Shown: positions 43,536-55,826, counted from the stretch's first letter. The stretch: DNA of 64,000 nt from Dactylonectria macrodidyma (GCA_020744425.1 JAGMUV010000004.1:2418001-2482000); one strand, 5' to 3'. A program made the numbers and translations. Notes: generated by a model not told the origin, from the sequence alone.

Positions 43536-43861
43536 GACGGCAATTGGGGAGGGATGGATGGGCTCTTGCAATTGACAGCCGCGACAACGTAACCTTTGAA
43601 GCTGTTCTATGGTGGTGGTGGTGGATAATTTCGATTCGGAGCGGAACTCAGGTTTTGCCGCGCTAGCCAATGACGACAGCTGGATGGGGGCTGCCCACTT
43701 CTCCAACACCTGGCTCGGTTGAGGCACAGTGTGTGGTTCGAGGGAAAGTGCCTTGTTGTCGATCGAATAATGACATAGACATTTCACTTCTGCATCACTT
43801 GGTTCAGATTTCGTCACGATTGTTGATCAGTTTTCGCCCGATCATCAAAATTCATCACATC
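43536..43861. promoter_or_regulatory. Shared divergent promoter, bS16m / NAXE
   Basis: The two start codons are 326 bases apart, so both promoters must be here. A GGT/GTG-rich triplet stretch lies at about 43611-43623 inside it. I recognise no specific factor site. Confidence 0.45.
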
Positions 43862-45197
43862 ATGGCAATTAAAGTACGGATCTTCGACACGAATAATTCT
43901 CTATTGATGCTAGCATGCGTCGGACCAACTCGACTGACATCATCTTCAGACACTTGGGGCGAAGGCAGCGGCTGCTCTTGACCAGGAACTCATGAGCACC
44001 GGGGCATTTTCCATCGACCAACTGATGGAACTAGCGGGTCTGTCTGTCTCGCAGGCCGGTGGGTCATCTCTTATGGTTGACGTCCGCCATTGATTATCCA
44101 CCTAGACAGGATCTCTGGACGTTCTGATCCGGGACTGACTGACCGAACAACGAATTAGTGTATCGTTATCAACCCCCGAGCCAAGGCCGACGGGTCCTTG
44201 TGGCGTGTGGCCCAGGGAACAACGGTAAGTACAGGGATGCTTCGAGTTCCACCTTTGCTGATATTTACTTACTGGCTCTCCTGTAGGAGGTGATGGACTG
44301 GTGGCAGCTCGCCACCTTCGCCATTATGGTTACCACCCCAGCGTGTTCTACCCGAAGCGTAGCAAGAACGAACTTTACCATGTGAGTCTTACTCCATACT
44401 GTTGTTTTATCATCGTCTTCACGCGGTGGCCTCGGTTGCACCGTTAGTCTGGCACCGCGTGTGTGAGTTCCGGATAGTCCAGTGGATCTATTGTTTCTAG
44501 GGATTTTCTTCTCGTCGTGTGTTTCCTGTTATCATTCAGAGGTGTCGATAGGTTGAAGGGGCATTCCCGGATCCTCCATTGCCGTACTTCCCTCCCTGTT
44601 TAACGACACCCCCTGCTGTATCCCGTCGCTATCCTAAAACAAAATGGCTGCTGATCGTGTTCGTAGCGCCTAGCAAAACAATTGGAGGACCTCGACGTCC
44701 CCTTCGTGGATGACTTCATGTCAGCGATGAGCTCAACAGATCAGATCGTGGACGCCATCTTCGGTTCGTATTCCTGGCCCTGCCAGTGGCAAAACTTTGA
44801 CACCCAGTCGTAGGATTCAGCTTCTCGGGCGAAGTCCGCGACCCGTTCCCTGCCGTGATCCAGGCCCTTCAGGACACCAAGTTGCCGGTCTTGTCGGTGG
44901 ATGCACCCTCATCCTGGGACATTGAGAACGGCCCTCCGAAATCAGGCCTCGGGAGTTCCTTCATGCCTACAGCATTGGTTAGCCTCACGGCACCAAAACC
45001 ATTGGTGAACCATTTCAAGGGGCGCCATTTTGTCGGTGGACGGTACATACTCTCAATGGTCACTCCAGTTGACCGTGACTAACACCCGTTGCAGTTTTGT
45101 TACCCCATCCATCGCCAAGAAGTACAACTTCGAGGTGCCTGAATATGAAGGTATTGATCAAGTTGTTGAGATTGGGTCGGCTGGCCAAAAGCTCTGA
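43862..45197 (+). CDS. NAXE: NAD(P)H-hydrate epimerase (YjeF-N/AIBP type)
   Basis: The enzyme epimerises R- and S-NAD(P)HX, damaged hydrated cofactors, so that the companion dehydratase can repair them. Seven exons are inferred: 43862-43873, 43950-44058, 44159-44224, 44287-44381, 44667-44763, 44814-45042 and 45095-45197. They give 236 residues, the usual length. The first exon holds only four codons. Markers in order: [55 protein letters not shown] (nucleotide site), [13 protein letters not shown] and [13 protein letters not shown] (catalytic Asp region), then [15 protein letters not shown]. No dehydratase domain is fused. The fourth intron is 285 bases, long for this window. Location could be cytosolic or mitochondrial; I see no strong targeting sequence. 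Confidence 0.92.
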
Positions 45198-48100
45198 GGC
45201 TTATGCAGAAATGTCGAAGATTCGAAGTTTGGTCGTGTTACCCCGCCAGATCTTTTCTCGTGAGTTCCGCTTCGCATGACGTTACATGACCCGACAGCCC
45301 CCTCTCAAACTGTTGGGACAAACTGGGCTTGGGCACTGTCCATCCCGCATGTTATGACGAAAAAATAGCATCCCCCACGGACAGAAGAGCAAGGGAGGGT
45401 GGAAGTCGTGACAAAACTCAACAAGGACGAGATAATCTTTCCCACAGACCTGGCAGTCAGCCGTATACTGCTTGCACATTTATCGTGAGCTCTAGCGTTC
45501 TTCAGCAAGCTTCAAAAGACTAAGAGGACGTAACGGCTGGTGCACTGAAGGACGGATTCCTGCACAAGGAACATGGACGACTGCCTCTCGCCTCCCCAAA
45601 AGAAAAAAAGAAAACAAAAGGAAGGAAAGACAGAAACAAAACAAGGTGATGAGCTGCGGTTGGAGAAGACTGGAAGGTCTCAACTGGGCCAGTGGGAGGC
45701 TGTGTGTGCAACTTGCAAGTCGAGATGTCGGATATGATTGATATAAATGGATGTGGCGCTGCCGCATGTCTTGTTCCCTGCATGGAGCAATAGTGCAGAT
45801 GGATTGCCACCTTGGACGAGGGTCCTAACCGGAGCTTAATCCTGCCCGATGCCGAAAGACCTAACCCTCCAAGATGTCAGACTAGGCGTCCTCGTGGCAA
45901 AAGAGAAGAGAGGACATGGTGGCAGTCGGATGATACCACTACAGCAGCGGAGCAATGGCATGCGACAACGAGCCATTTTGAATACAGAATAAAATCCTGT
46001 GCGTCGACAGGCACCTCTTCTCCCCGAACAGTGTCTGATCCAATTCGGGTCAGGAGTCCAGGAGCCGGAGCTTTTGCTCCTTGACCCGCCTGATAGGCGG
46101 GGGCGGCACTGCGGCGCTTACAAAAGGAAGCGAATGCAAATGGGATCCGCTTTTCTCAATGTTCCGAGGGACCAGCCTGATCCCTCCCATCTCACGCCTT
46201 GAGGGCTACCTTCAGCGGCTTGCATACGATGGCTGACCAGGAACTGACAGCTCGAGCGTCCTTGGGATCGTTTCGAACTGCCTGAGGTCGAGGACCTGAG
46301 TTTGAGGGCACCGTGCCTTGAGTGGAGAGCTTAGAGGGGCGAGCAGACGCCACACCAACGCCATCAATCAATGGTCTTGGCAAAAGCACATGGCTATCTA
46401 CGTTTGGCTGCCTTCTTTATTCAGGGTACGGCCCGTGAGCACGCGCCGTTGGCGCTGGGTAGCCCGTTGCTCAGCCTGGGTCACTCGAGAACTTTGTATT
46501 CGAGAAGCTCGTTGAAGGCACTGGCTCGGCATCGAAAGCTGTGAGGGCTGTTGCGCTGGGGGGAGGGGGGGCTTCCAAGGTTCTCAGCATGATCTGTGAT
46601 CCACGACATCTGCGATGTAACCTTGCCTGTGCGGATCTCCAAAGGAAGCTTCTGGAGGTCCATGCTCTGACCTTGGCGGCCCGAAGCTGATGCCGAGGCG
46701 GGCTACAGCTTGTAGTATCCGGTTCGCGGGGTACGTCCGGGACCATGCACGCACATTCGGCACAATTTCAGTTGACAGTCCTGAGTTGGGAGGACAACTT
46801 GCTTGTTGAAGTGGCGTCGAAGCAACCCGGCAGGTTCCAGCCAAATAGGGCGGAGCCTCAGCGCACTAAAACGAAGGGGTACTGCACGCTAACGGTCTGG
46901 ACCCTCGAGCTTGAACCGGCCCACATTCCTTCGATCGCGATGGCGGCTGTAGCGCAAGGGAATGCCCTGACGATCTGGTCAGTATTCACGAACCAACATT
47001 AGACTTTTGTGCATCATCCTCCTGGTGGCGCAAATAGCAAAGACTTCAGTCCCGTGGCGATCAACCTTGCCAACTGCCGGGACACTGGTGGGCCAAGCTG
47101 TGGCGCAGACAGCAGATAACAGGGAGAGCATCTGCAAGTGTTTCCAGGATTCAAGGTGTGTCGAGGACCCAGGGCCAATGTTGTCATCGGAGGCCACCGT
47201 CGTCAAAGATGATGCGTCTGTCGAGATGCGTCAGGACCCCCACAGCACGTCGGATGCTGTATGCTGTACGCCGCACTGCGTATACAGATGTATATCCAGC
47301 GGAGCATGACCCACCTCTCGAAACATCCCTGCGAGGCGCGGTCTTCATCATCCATGCTGCATTGGAGTTCAGATGTTATCGACTTCTTCAACTATTGACC
47401 GCAATGTGAGCATTGTTGGCTAGGGTGAGGGAGGTCGTATAGAGCGAATGATGGGAATGCGATTCAGCGCATGCTTATTACTCAATCAATGATCCAGTCC
47501 AGCTTCTTAATACCCAAGCCAACGCTAAGTCCAGGTTAAGTCCAAGTGATCGACGCCCGCTGTGGCTTGACCCCTGCACCAGTTGATCTTGTGGTCCCTC
47601 CCCACCGAGCACGGTATTCGATGATCTTCGACGACACACGACTGTCTCAAAACGACAGTTGACTGCATGGGGGGGGACATGGGGGAATGGTGGGTGACTG
47701 ACTGGCTCCTGAATGCGGATAGATGGGACATGACACCCTCCCTACAAGCGCATTTGTCGCACCCGCGAGCGGTGTGAGAGACGACGCCCGCCTCCCCGGC
47801 AACCCGCCTCACCACCAGCTTTCCAGGTACCATTTCAACGGGGGCGGAGAGGGTTGTCCGGGGTGGACCTCGTTCGAAACAACACAGCACCCGGGCATTC
47901 AGGGTCTATTGGCCTAGCTGGCCTGTTGCTGCGGACTAGTTGAATGATTTCCAGGGTGCTTTTGCGCCTCGCGGAGTGTTTCCTCCTTGATCTCTGATCG
48001 CTGGACCGTCGTCCGGCCTTTAGAGGCGGACCCGACAGCTCGGGTCCCCGTCCGGCGCGGGTGGGTTGGCGGGCGGGGTCAGCCACAGCGACATCTTTTG

Positions 48101-50142
48101 TGGCCAAGCGGGCGGGTAGGAAAAACCACTGCACACCGAAGCCGCCTACCCCCACCAACTTCCCCAGGTAAGACACGGCAGACTAAGACACGGTAGAATT
48201 CCCGTCTAAAGGCTGTGGCACGTAATCATACCCCAAAAAGGCATAAACGGCCGATGGCATTTTACAGCTCGAACGGATTCATTCAGAATTCGGGTTTGCC
48301 AGTGCCACTAAAACATCTACGAGCATGGAAGTCAATTTGGTGTGCGGTGTTTTTTCTTCGCCCACTTTGACAGCAAGCCCAGCCTCAGTGACGTCATAAT
48401 TACCATCGCCTCAAACTTGAGTTTTTGCCTAACTCGGAGTGAATCCAGGCGTGCTCATTGGCTCCTGTGCAACTGGAGCTGCCACAGTAGTCTTTCTGCA
48501 GCATGCAGCAGAAGACCGCACTTGCGCCACGCTGCCACTATCTCGACCTTGTTCCCTGGCATCCTCTGGACGACGATTTTCAGGGTTTCTGTGTTTCAGC
48601 TTCCCCTTCACGCCACATTGAGGGGCTGTGTAATGACAGGGCAGGAACCAGTACCGCGGGCTAGGGATTCCCGTGTGGCGTCGGGAACGCGTTGTCCAAC
48701 GGCTTCGAGTGTGCCTTGGCTGCTGGGCCTTGGACTTGGGAATGAGGAAAGATCTTCGCCGGGTCGTCGCGAACTCCGGAGAAAACGCGTGGCCTGGCGT
48801 TGAGACCTGTTGATTGTGGCAAGATAGGTGTTCGGTTTCGGTTCGCCACTGAAGAGAATCTCTTCATGGTTCCCTTGTGACAGGAGCTTCATCAGCGGGC
48901 CTAGTCTTCGCTGTCATTTCTGCATGCGCAATTACCATTGGCCAATGGGTGAGATAACGTATCTTGACACATTTGGACGTAAACTGGGGTTTCCTTAGTC
49001 AGTTTTGAAAGTTCCGCTTCGTTGTCAATGATGAGCTGGCCGCGAGCACCGCGTTGCGCGATGGAGAGGGCATGTGTTGGTCTGTACAATTTGACTTCTT
49101 GTTAGGTACATTTTATATCTATCTGATAATTGAGTCGCAAGCCCACCGGGAGATATTTGGCGGTAATTCGAAAAGCTAGTCTATGTTCTGGATGTGATTT
49201 ATGACAAGCCTTGTCCTTCATAGACTTGCGAGCGATGATGGATCAAACTCGGAATTTTTTTTTGGCAATGTAGTCACTCCCCTTAGCATTGTACTCATAT
49301 GCATAAAGAGCAATAACTCATACAAGACGTTTACAGCATCACTGTTTTGGAGAAAACTCTTACACCTTCTGACATTGATGACCTGTATTGGGCGGCTGTA
49401 AGAAGCTGGATGCACCACGGAACCGTCAACGCAGTGAGTGAGTTGGATTGCTGAACATGAATCGTTGTATATGAGTTAGCAGATTAGTCGGGAGCCATAT
49501 CATGCGCAGCGCCAGCTTGTTCCTGGCTGACCTGGCTTGAGTTGTCAATCATTGAAGAGCGTTCAGGTCTGCACATGCACCTCCATTCTCCGATTCGAGG
49601 GTGATTACAGAAACATGATGTTTATGTTTACAGTTATAACTAGACACAAAATCCTTATTGATTGTCCTATTTTCCTATTGTCCTGTTCTTTTGTCCTGTT
49701 CTTTTGTCCTGTTCTTTTGTCCTGTTGGCCACCCCCCAACTGACTGTGTCGTGAGTGCCCACGAGGTCTTTAGCAGTGACGCCACCCGTATCGTGATATC
49801 CAAGACCTCAACTCCAAAGTATCTCTACTAAAAAACCGCGATATTAACACCATTCACATGCAGTCAATCTATCAAGACATTTCTGTTCCACAGGGGCTTT
49901 GGTGAGGCTATCGCACTGAGAAGACCGTGGGACTTGTCCGGAACTTGATACCATGAGGTGCTAAATACAGCCCAAGAGTAAAGAGAAAGTCCCGAAAGTA
50001 TTTACGACCTGTCTCCAGCTGTTTTGAATACAAGAACATGTCAAACTATGATCTTTGAGCACATTTCAGATTATTCTGATATGGCTTCAAGAATCATAGT
50101 ATCTGATTTCTGGCGGGTTCACCACAAGAGCCTAGCCTTGAA
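45198..50142. other. 4.9-kb gene-poor region
   Basis: No gene can be supported. A minus-strand frame at 46481-46663 (MDLQKLPLEIRTGKVTSQMS and on) reads somewhat like protein but is too short to assign. AT-rich stretches lie at 49080-49400 and 49800-50100. A 13-base tandem repeat lies at 49679-49726. Confidence 0.4.
49679..49726 (+). repeat. Tandem repeat, 13-base unit, about 3.5 copies
   Basis: Exact copies of TCCTGTTCTTTTG begin at 49681, 49694 and 49707, followed by a partial copy. It is pyrimidine-rich on this strand. Confidence 0.85.
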
Positions 50143-50224
50143 GGCGCAGTGGCAGAGTGGTCTAATGCGTATGACTAGAAATCATATCTCCTCGGAGGCG
50201 TCTGTTCGAATCAGGCCTGCGTCG
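50143..50224 (+). tRNA. tRNA-Ser (anticodon AGA)
   Basis: The acceptor stem GGCGCAG pairs with CTGCGTC (one G-T pair), followed by discriminator G, as in serine tRNAs. The anticodon stem TATGA pairs with TCATA around the loop CTAGAAA, giving AGA. A 13-base variable arm can fold (CTCC with GGAG), as required for class II tRNAs. The T arm GTCTG-TTCGAAT-CAGGC includes the B box. A T-rich run follows within 15 bases and can end RNA polymerase III transcription. The acceptor G-T pair and the D arm may mark a minor or diverged copy. Confidence 0.85.
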
Positions 50225-51169
50225 GCTGTAATTTTCTTTTTGGCTTTTGCTATGCAAGTCGAATATCTTTTTGTAATTTTGTTTAGTGCCAATTACTTTA
50301 CTTTACTAACCCAACGAGATAGATAACGCCAGCTTTCAGGTGAATGGACATTAATTAGCCCTAGTGACTGCCAGCCGTCTAATTGAACGATAAGCTCTGT
50401 GACTCTCTAACTTCGATAAGAACCCCACTATTGTCCAGTCGACATCGTGAATTAGGAGCTACCTATGTTCATTCAAGTTATGGTGGAAGCATAGTAACAA
50501 CACATGGCAGGAACATGTTACTTGGGTTTGTCGAGCCGCTGAGGACATGGTCAAAAAGGTCCCCGCACAGTGCTGAAATGAAGCACTGGCCAAAATGCAT
50601 CTGCCATTTCGTCCAATTCAGACACTCGAAGCAGAATCCAATCGATCAATTGAGAAGGATTGTCTTGTCTCTAGTGTGCAATTGAAACTATGTATCAGAC
50701 TGGTTGTTTTCCTCATATGAAATAGTAGACACATGTGCATTCTGTCGGGATTCTACACGTTGGCGAAGTGGTGAAGGTACGGCGCTAGGGTGTCAAAGCT
50801 TGCTCTATCCATCAGGTGGGTAGGGTAATTGAGACAACAGCTGCAAGCCCGCAAGGCCGACCAGAACCCTTTAAAGCCGGTTGGTTGCTATTCTCATGCC
50901 TAGTATTGGCACACGGGCGAAATCGGTTTGACTTCGCTGTAGAAGTCAGAGGTTGTGCTATGATACCATGACATTCCGGCAAGTGGCCAGCCAGCCAGTT
51001 GGTCACCTGATGCCCTGACCGAAAACTTCCGGTAGCGCGAGGTTCCACCATCTTAATTGAGCCGTGAAGCGGCGGTCAAAAAACAATTCTAATTCTGAGG
51101 TCGACGATCGAATCGCTCTTACTTGTTCCACGTGCTGTGCGCTCTCAATTCGCACTGCAAGTTGGTGCA
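50225..51169. other. Intergenic region upstream of the NRAMP gene
   Basis: This 945-base stretch lies between the tRNA-Ser gene and the NRAMP start and should contain the NRAMP promoter. No coding content is supported. Confidence 0.45.
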
Positions 51170-53169
51170 ATGGCTCGCACCTCTTCAACAGATGGGTCGT
51201 CCCAGGGAGATGGTCATCACCAACATCCTGACGCGGCCTCTCATGACCCGACAACCTACCAGGACCTCGATGACGCCGTCGCTGCTCCAGGCCTGCAGCG
51301 AGTTGACACAAACGTGCCAATTGACGATGGCCTCGGAAATATACCCGATATACGCTGCCCAGGTCCAGCCATTAGCGGCGGAGCGGCGCCTTCCGCCTTG
51401 GCGACTAAAGTCTCCGTTGCCAAGCGATCGGGAGAGAATGTGGCATCAAACTTGACAACCCCTCTGCCTCCACGATCGCTAACGTCTCGCAATGGATCCT
51501 CTCGCACCGGCAGAGATATCCCCGGCCTCACTACGCGTATTAAGAATGCAATCGTCAAGTTTGGCACTTTCATTGGGCCAGGGTTCATGATCTCCGTTGC
51601 CTACAGTAAGCTTCTATGTCTTGGCAAAGGACCCCACAGATGAACTAATGCACCTTGTCTGCCAAGTTGATCCCGGAAACTACGCTACAGATGTGGCCGC
51701 CGGGGCCACCTACCGTTTCAAGCTTCTCTTTATTGTTCTTCTTGCCAATATATTCGCCATCTTCCTTCAGAGTCTGTGCATCAAACTTGGTACCGTCACG
51801 GGCCTTAACCTCGCCGAGTCCTGCCGCGCGAATCTCCCGCCATGGCTGAACTATGTGCTCTATTTCTTTGCCGAGGTCGCCATCATTGCAACGGATATTG
51901 CAGAAGTATGTCTATTTGCTACGTCGGTCGCATATCCTGCAGGATACTTACAACTACTTAGGTGATTGGCTTCGCGATTGGACTGAACCTCCTTGTCCCC
52001 GCAATCCCGTTGGTGGCTGGATGTGCCATTTCGATTCTCGATGTGATGGTCATTCTCTTCTTCTACCGGCCTCACGGATCTATGAAAGGGTTGAGGATCT
52101 TCGAGTTCTTTATTGTCTGTTTGGTTCTCGCCGTTGTGATTTGCTTTTGCTTTCAACTGTCGCTGATTGAAGACACTCCCGTCGGAGACGTCTTCAAAGG
52201 CTACCTGCCATCGAGTGCAATTGTCCAGTCAAAAGGGTGAGTTCCGCTGACCGACTTGCCATACCTTGTTCAATGTTTTCTAATGAAACAAGTCTTTACC
52301 AAGCGTGTGGCATCCTTGGCGCAACGGTGATGCCGCATAGCCTTTACCTTGGATCAGGAATTGTCCAGCCTCGACTAAGAGCCTACGACGAGAAGCACGG
52401 TCTTTTGCCTCCAAATCTGCGAGAGCCTTCAATTAGTGAGCATGGCATCGAGAAGGGCCTTTACATTCCATCCTTGAGAGCCATACGGTACTCGATCAAG
52501 GTCTCAACCCTCGAATTGGCACTTGCCCTTTTCACGTTCGCATTGTTCGTCAACTCAGCAATTCTCATCGTTTCGGGAGCCTCTTTATATAACAATCCCG
52601 ATGCACCCGATGCGGACATCTTCAGCATCCATGCACTCCTCTCCGACTCTATATCTCCAGCAGCTGGCACGATTTTTGCTCTTGCATTGCTTCTCTCCGG
52701 CATCTCGGCTGGCGTTGTATGCACGATTGCTGGGCAAATGGTCTGCGAAGGCGCCTTGGATTGGAAGATGAAGCCATGGATACGCCGTCTCCTCACGAGA
52801 AGCATTAGCATCACGCCCAGCATCATCATCGCCGGAGCAGTTGGTCGACCTGGCCTGAGCGAAGCGCTAAACGCATCCCAAGTCGTCCTTAGCGTCGTGC
52901 TACCCTTTGTCACGGCCCCTCTTATATACTTTACGTGTCGCAAAAAGTACATGACTGTTCAGTCTAGTGGGGGCGGATTCCCCATGACTTTCGTCGAAGG
53001 GAACATAGCGGCCCGACGCAACTCACGATCCATGGAGTCCGGGCGAGTAGGCGAGGGCATTATTACGATGGCTAACTCTTGGTATACCTGCGTCATTGCG
53101 ATAATTGTCTGGGCCATCATTACAGGGTTGAATGTAGCTAACCTGGTCTTGCTGGGAAAGGGCGAGTGA
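51170..53169 (+). CDS. NRAMP-family divalent metal transporter (Smf type)
   Basis: NRAMP/Smf proteins take up Mn2+, Fe2+ and related ions with protons. Four exons, 51170-51605, 51667-51905, 51962-52236 and 52293-53169, give 608 residues. The hallmark in membrane segment 1, built by the first splice, is FIGPGFMISVAYIDPGNYAT (Asp147 and Asn150 bind metal). The segment 6 motif is GATVMPHSLYLGSG with Met330 and His332; many relatives have MPHN, and Ser here is a variant I recall from other fungal members. Eleven or so hydrophobic segments are seen. The N-terminal 125 residues are hydrophilic, Ser/Pro/Gly-rich, with no membrane segment and perhaps regulatory. A long loop with GLLPPNLREPSISEHGIEKG follows segment 6. 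The first intron ends in AAG. Vacuolar, endosomal or plasma-membrane location cannot be told. Confidence 0.92.
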
Positions 53170-54309
53170 AGAGCGGAGTTGAGCGAAACTCCAACCGTGA
53201 TGTTGCAGATTTCGAGGATGCGGCGTCTCCGATGAAGGCGTGTATGCTCTCTAGATTTGTACTTGTAGTCAGATTCCTATGCTTGGTACTGCTCAAAGAT
53301 TGGCGAGGGAATGAATGCCGCTCAAGCAATTGACGAGGCACTTCCTCAGGTAGCCACCCTCTACCTTGACATGGCTTAAGACTCCTTGACCTTTGCCATA
53401 TCGCGCACATGGATATTTTCGTGCATGTGAACGCGTCGCGACTTCGAAAAGCTGGTCTTGCAACGTCATGCCAATTGAGGACCAGGTGTCGCCTCTTCAG
53501 CAACACGTGCCCCTTGAGACACCTCACCACGCCGATTCAACTACGTACTGGCTTTTCGAGAAAAAAGGGCAGACGCTTCCTTTAGAGCAAACTTTGATTG
53601 TTGATTTACGTGGATCAGAGTCTTCCATTCCTGTTGTCGTCTCGGCGCCAATCCAGCTGGTAGTGGGGAGTTGTAACTGAGCACGCGACTTACTACATAG
53701 AGGTCAACCATGTTTGAAGATTCCCACTGTGCAGTATTTGTTCAGTGGTTCACTCACGTTATCAATCTCTAAGCGATGCCAGATCAACCTACTTGCTGTC
53801 AGCAGGGGAGTCCCCTACAAATTGACAGACGAATGCAACATTATTCTAAACGGCCACCAATGGCCATGGCGTGAGAGTATCCACCTGTGACAACTCCCGG
53901 ACTCATAAGAATCAGGCCACTTTTTGGAATCCAGGCCTCGGACCGAGCGGCATGTGAGCACGCGGCCATTCCCGGTACCGGAGAAAACGCCTTTTGTTCT
54001 TCCTGACTGCATGCAATCTTTTGCGTGTAACCTCAATTTGCGCCTAATTTCCGTCTTCAACCTCCTGTCGCCCTTTCCAGCCCTATCTCTATCTGGTGCA
54101 GTTGCAGCATCGCCCTTTTTAATACACTTCATCTGGGTGACGTGCCCCAGCCGGTCCGTACCAATTTGACTTAACGTCAGTGAGCAGTAAGCAAGCAGGG
54201 AAAAAGTCTTTTGAGGCAGTTTTCAGGCGCCAACACAACCCAAAAACAGGCACCCAAAAACGGCCAGCATTGCGGGTTTTCCAGTCACCCAGACATCAAT
54301 ACCCTGAAA
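53170..54309. other. Intergenic region, NRAMP to microprotein gene
   Basis: This 1.14-kb stretch holds the NRAMP 3' end and the upstream region of the microprotein gene. Short frames on both strands lack recognisable content. Confidence 0.45.
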
Positions 54310-54558
54310 ATGATTGTCACACGCGCCATTTCCGTCACCAACTTTGTCGTCGCCAGCTCCGCGCTGTGCTTCCAGGTCTTTGTGCTGTACCCGTGGCACA
54401 AAGAGCTGGACGCGGGATTTGAGGACCTGAAGAAGGAGCACCTCAAGGTCCTGGACGCCGTGGGCAAAAACAAGCTGAGCGAGCAGGAGCGCCTGGCATT
54501 CTCTGACAAGTTCAATGACCTCAAGAAGCAAAGCTCCAGCCGCTGGTGGTGGTCCTAA
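54310..54558 (+). CDS. Membrane-anchored microprotein of unknown function
   Basis: Single exon of 82 residues from the ATG at 54310. Frames extending upstream use non-ATG starts and look non-coding. Residues 1-9 contain one Arg (MIVTRAISV), then a hydrophobic segment (about 10-28, NFVVASSALCFQVFVLYPW) leads into a charged, helical tail (HKELDAGFEDLKKEHLKVLD). The C-terminus is SSSRWWWS. A short N-terminal anchor followed by a coiled coil is typical of small mitochondrial inner-membrane or ER proteins. I do not recognise the family, though the regular layout argues against chance. It is convergent with the DUF4267 gene. Confidence 0.62.
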   Translation: MIVTRAISVTNFVVASSALCFQVFVLYPWHKELDAGFEDLKKEHLKVLDAVGKNKLSEQERLAFSDKFNDLKKQSSSRWWWS

Positions 54559-55382
54559 ATGCCGTCATCGCATGTTTGACGGTGGATGACCCTTGGTCCG
54601 ACCGATGACCTCGATATTGGTTCGCTTCCCTCTTCGACAAGAGTATCATATCTATTCATAATGGCTTAAGCTAATGGCGTATCGCACTTCTTCAGGCAAC
54701 CTAACACGGGCCCATGATGCCCGAGAAGGATGGTCAGTCGTGGTAATTGCACTCAAGATGTGCTGGTTCTTGCGAAACGGCTGCCTAGACAGGCCGTCAA
54801 ATCTAACGCCTTGTACTATTCTCGTTCATTGATATTCGGCGCGACTTAGATAGATAATATGGAAATCATATCTCATCTTGCACATGAAGATCCAAGACTC
54901 AACTTCGCATAACTTAGTCTAGGCACATCAATTATAGCTTGTCCGAAACAACCTACTCATTTATTCTTTTCTCACTTCAGGGATAACACAATCGAATGTA
55001 TGATGCATCTGCCTATGCAATTGAGCTATAAATCAACCACGCCTGCCCGAGACTGAAGACCTTATTCGCACATCTGTGATACAAGGATATACATCTCCAA
55101 ATTTTCTTCCATATAACGATCGCTGGGTCCTTGTGGAATTGGCTAAGCTCATTTACTGATGCTTGATATGTACACCTAAATAGCTGATAATGAGATGGAT
55201 TTTGTACAGTATACCCTGTCAACTCCCTGTGAATTCTGTCATGACCGCTTTTGACCAACGCGCGTAAAGTAACAAGGCTCGAGCTAGTGGATAATGATGC
55301 CGTCATGAAGGTGACATGATGCGTTGAAATTGTGAGTGGGAGTGATTGATGAGCCCGAATGTAAGTGCATTGCCCGAAACCC
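54559..55382. other. Convergent 3' intergenic region, AT-rich
   Basis: This 824-base stretch lies between the microprotein and DUF4267 stop codons. It is AT-rich and holds no supported gene. Confidence 0.45.
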
Positions 55383-55826
55383 TTATTCGGTAAAGAAGCC
55401 CTTTAACCCCAACCCAATGATTCCCCAGATAGATGCACCGACCGTGAATAAAAGCATTCTGGCAACATTAGACAATTTTAACTTCCATCAGCCTACCGGA
55501 GTCACATACTCTGAGCCCCGTCTTGATTTCCAAGCAAGATAAATGTCTGCCACGCATATGATCATGGAGCTTAATATGACGGTACCCATCTCCTCATCTC
55601 TCCCAGCGCTATAAAGTGCAAACAGAGCAGCGGCGATTGTAAAATCTCGGGAGCCGAAGAGGAGTGCAATGCCTGTATCATCCGGTGTCCCATCGGCCTT
55701 GTGCATCGACAAGACACCAAATATCTCTGCTGACCGCGTTGGCCGAAGAACGCCGACGAGACCCAGAGCAGCCCACGTTGCGGCCACGCCGAGGCCGAGC
55801 GTGTTCCAAGCAGATATCGAGGTCAT
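55383..55826 (-). CDS. DUF4267-type small four-helix membrane protein
   Basis: Two exons, 55826-55510 and 55458-55383, joined over a 51-base intron (GTATGT..CCAG), give 130 residues. The start MTSISAWNTLGLGVAATWAA begins the first membrane helix; PTRSAEIFGVLSMH and GIALLFGSRDFTIAAALFAL form the loop and second helix, typical of this uncharacterised fungal and bacterial family. The third helix is VILSSMIICVADIYLAWKSR. Without the splice the frame would stop right after this helix. The second exon supplies a fourth helix (MLLFTVGASIWGIIGLGLKG), which gives the usual architecture. Function is unknown. The frame stays open upstream of 55826, but with no better ATG. Confidence 0.75.

Noticed and set aside
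46481..46663. A 60-codon minus-strand frame beginning MDLQKLPLEIRTG
   Set aside because: It reads partly like protein, but it is short, isolated and passes into low-complexity proline/serine sequence. I could not link it to any other exon.
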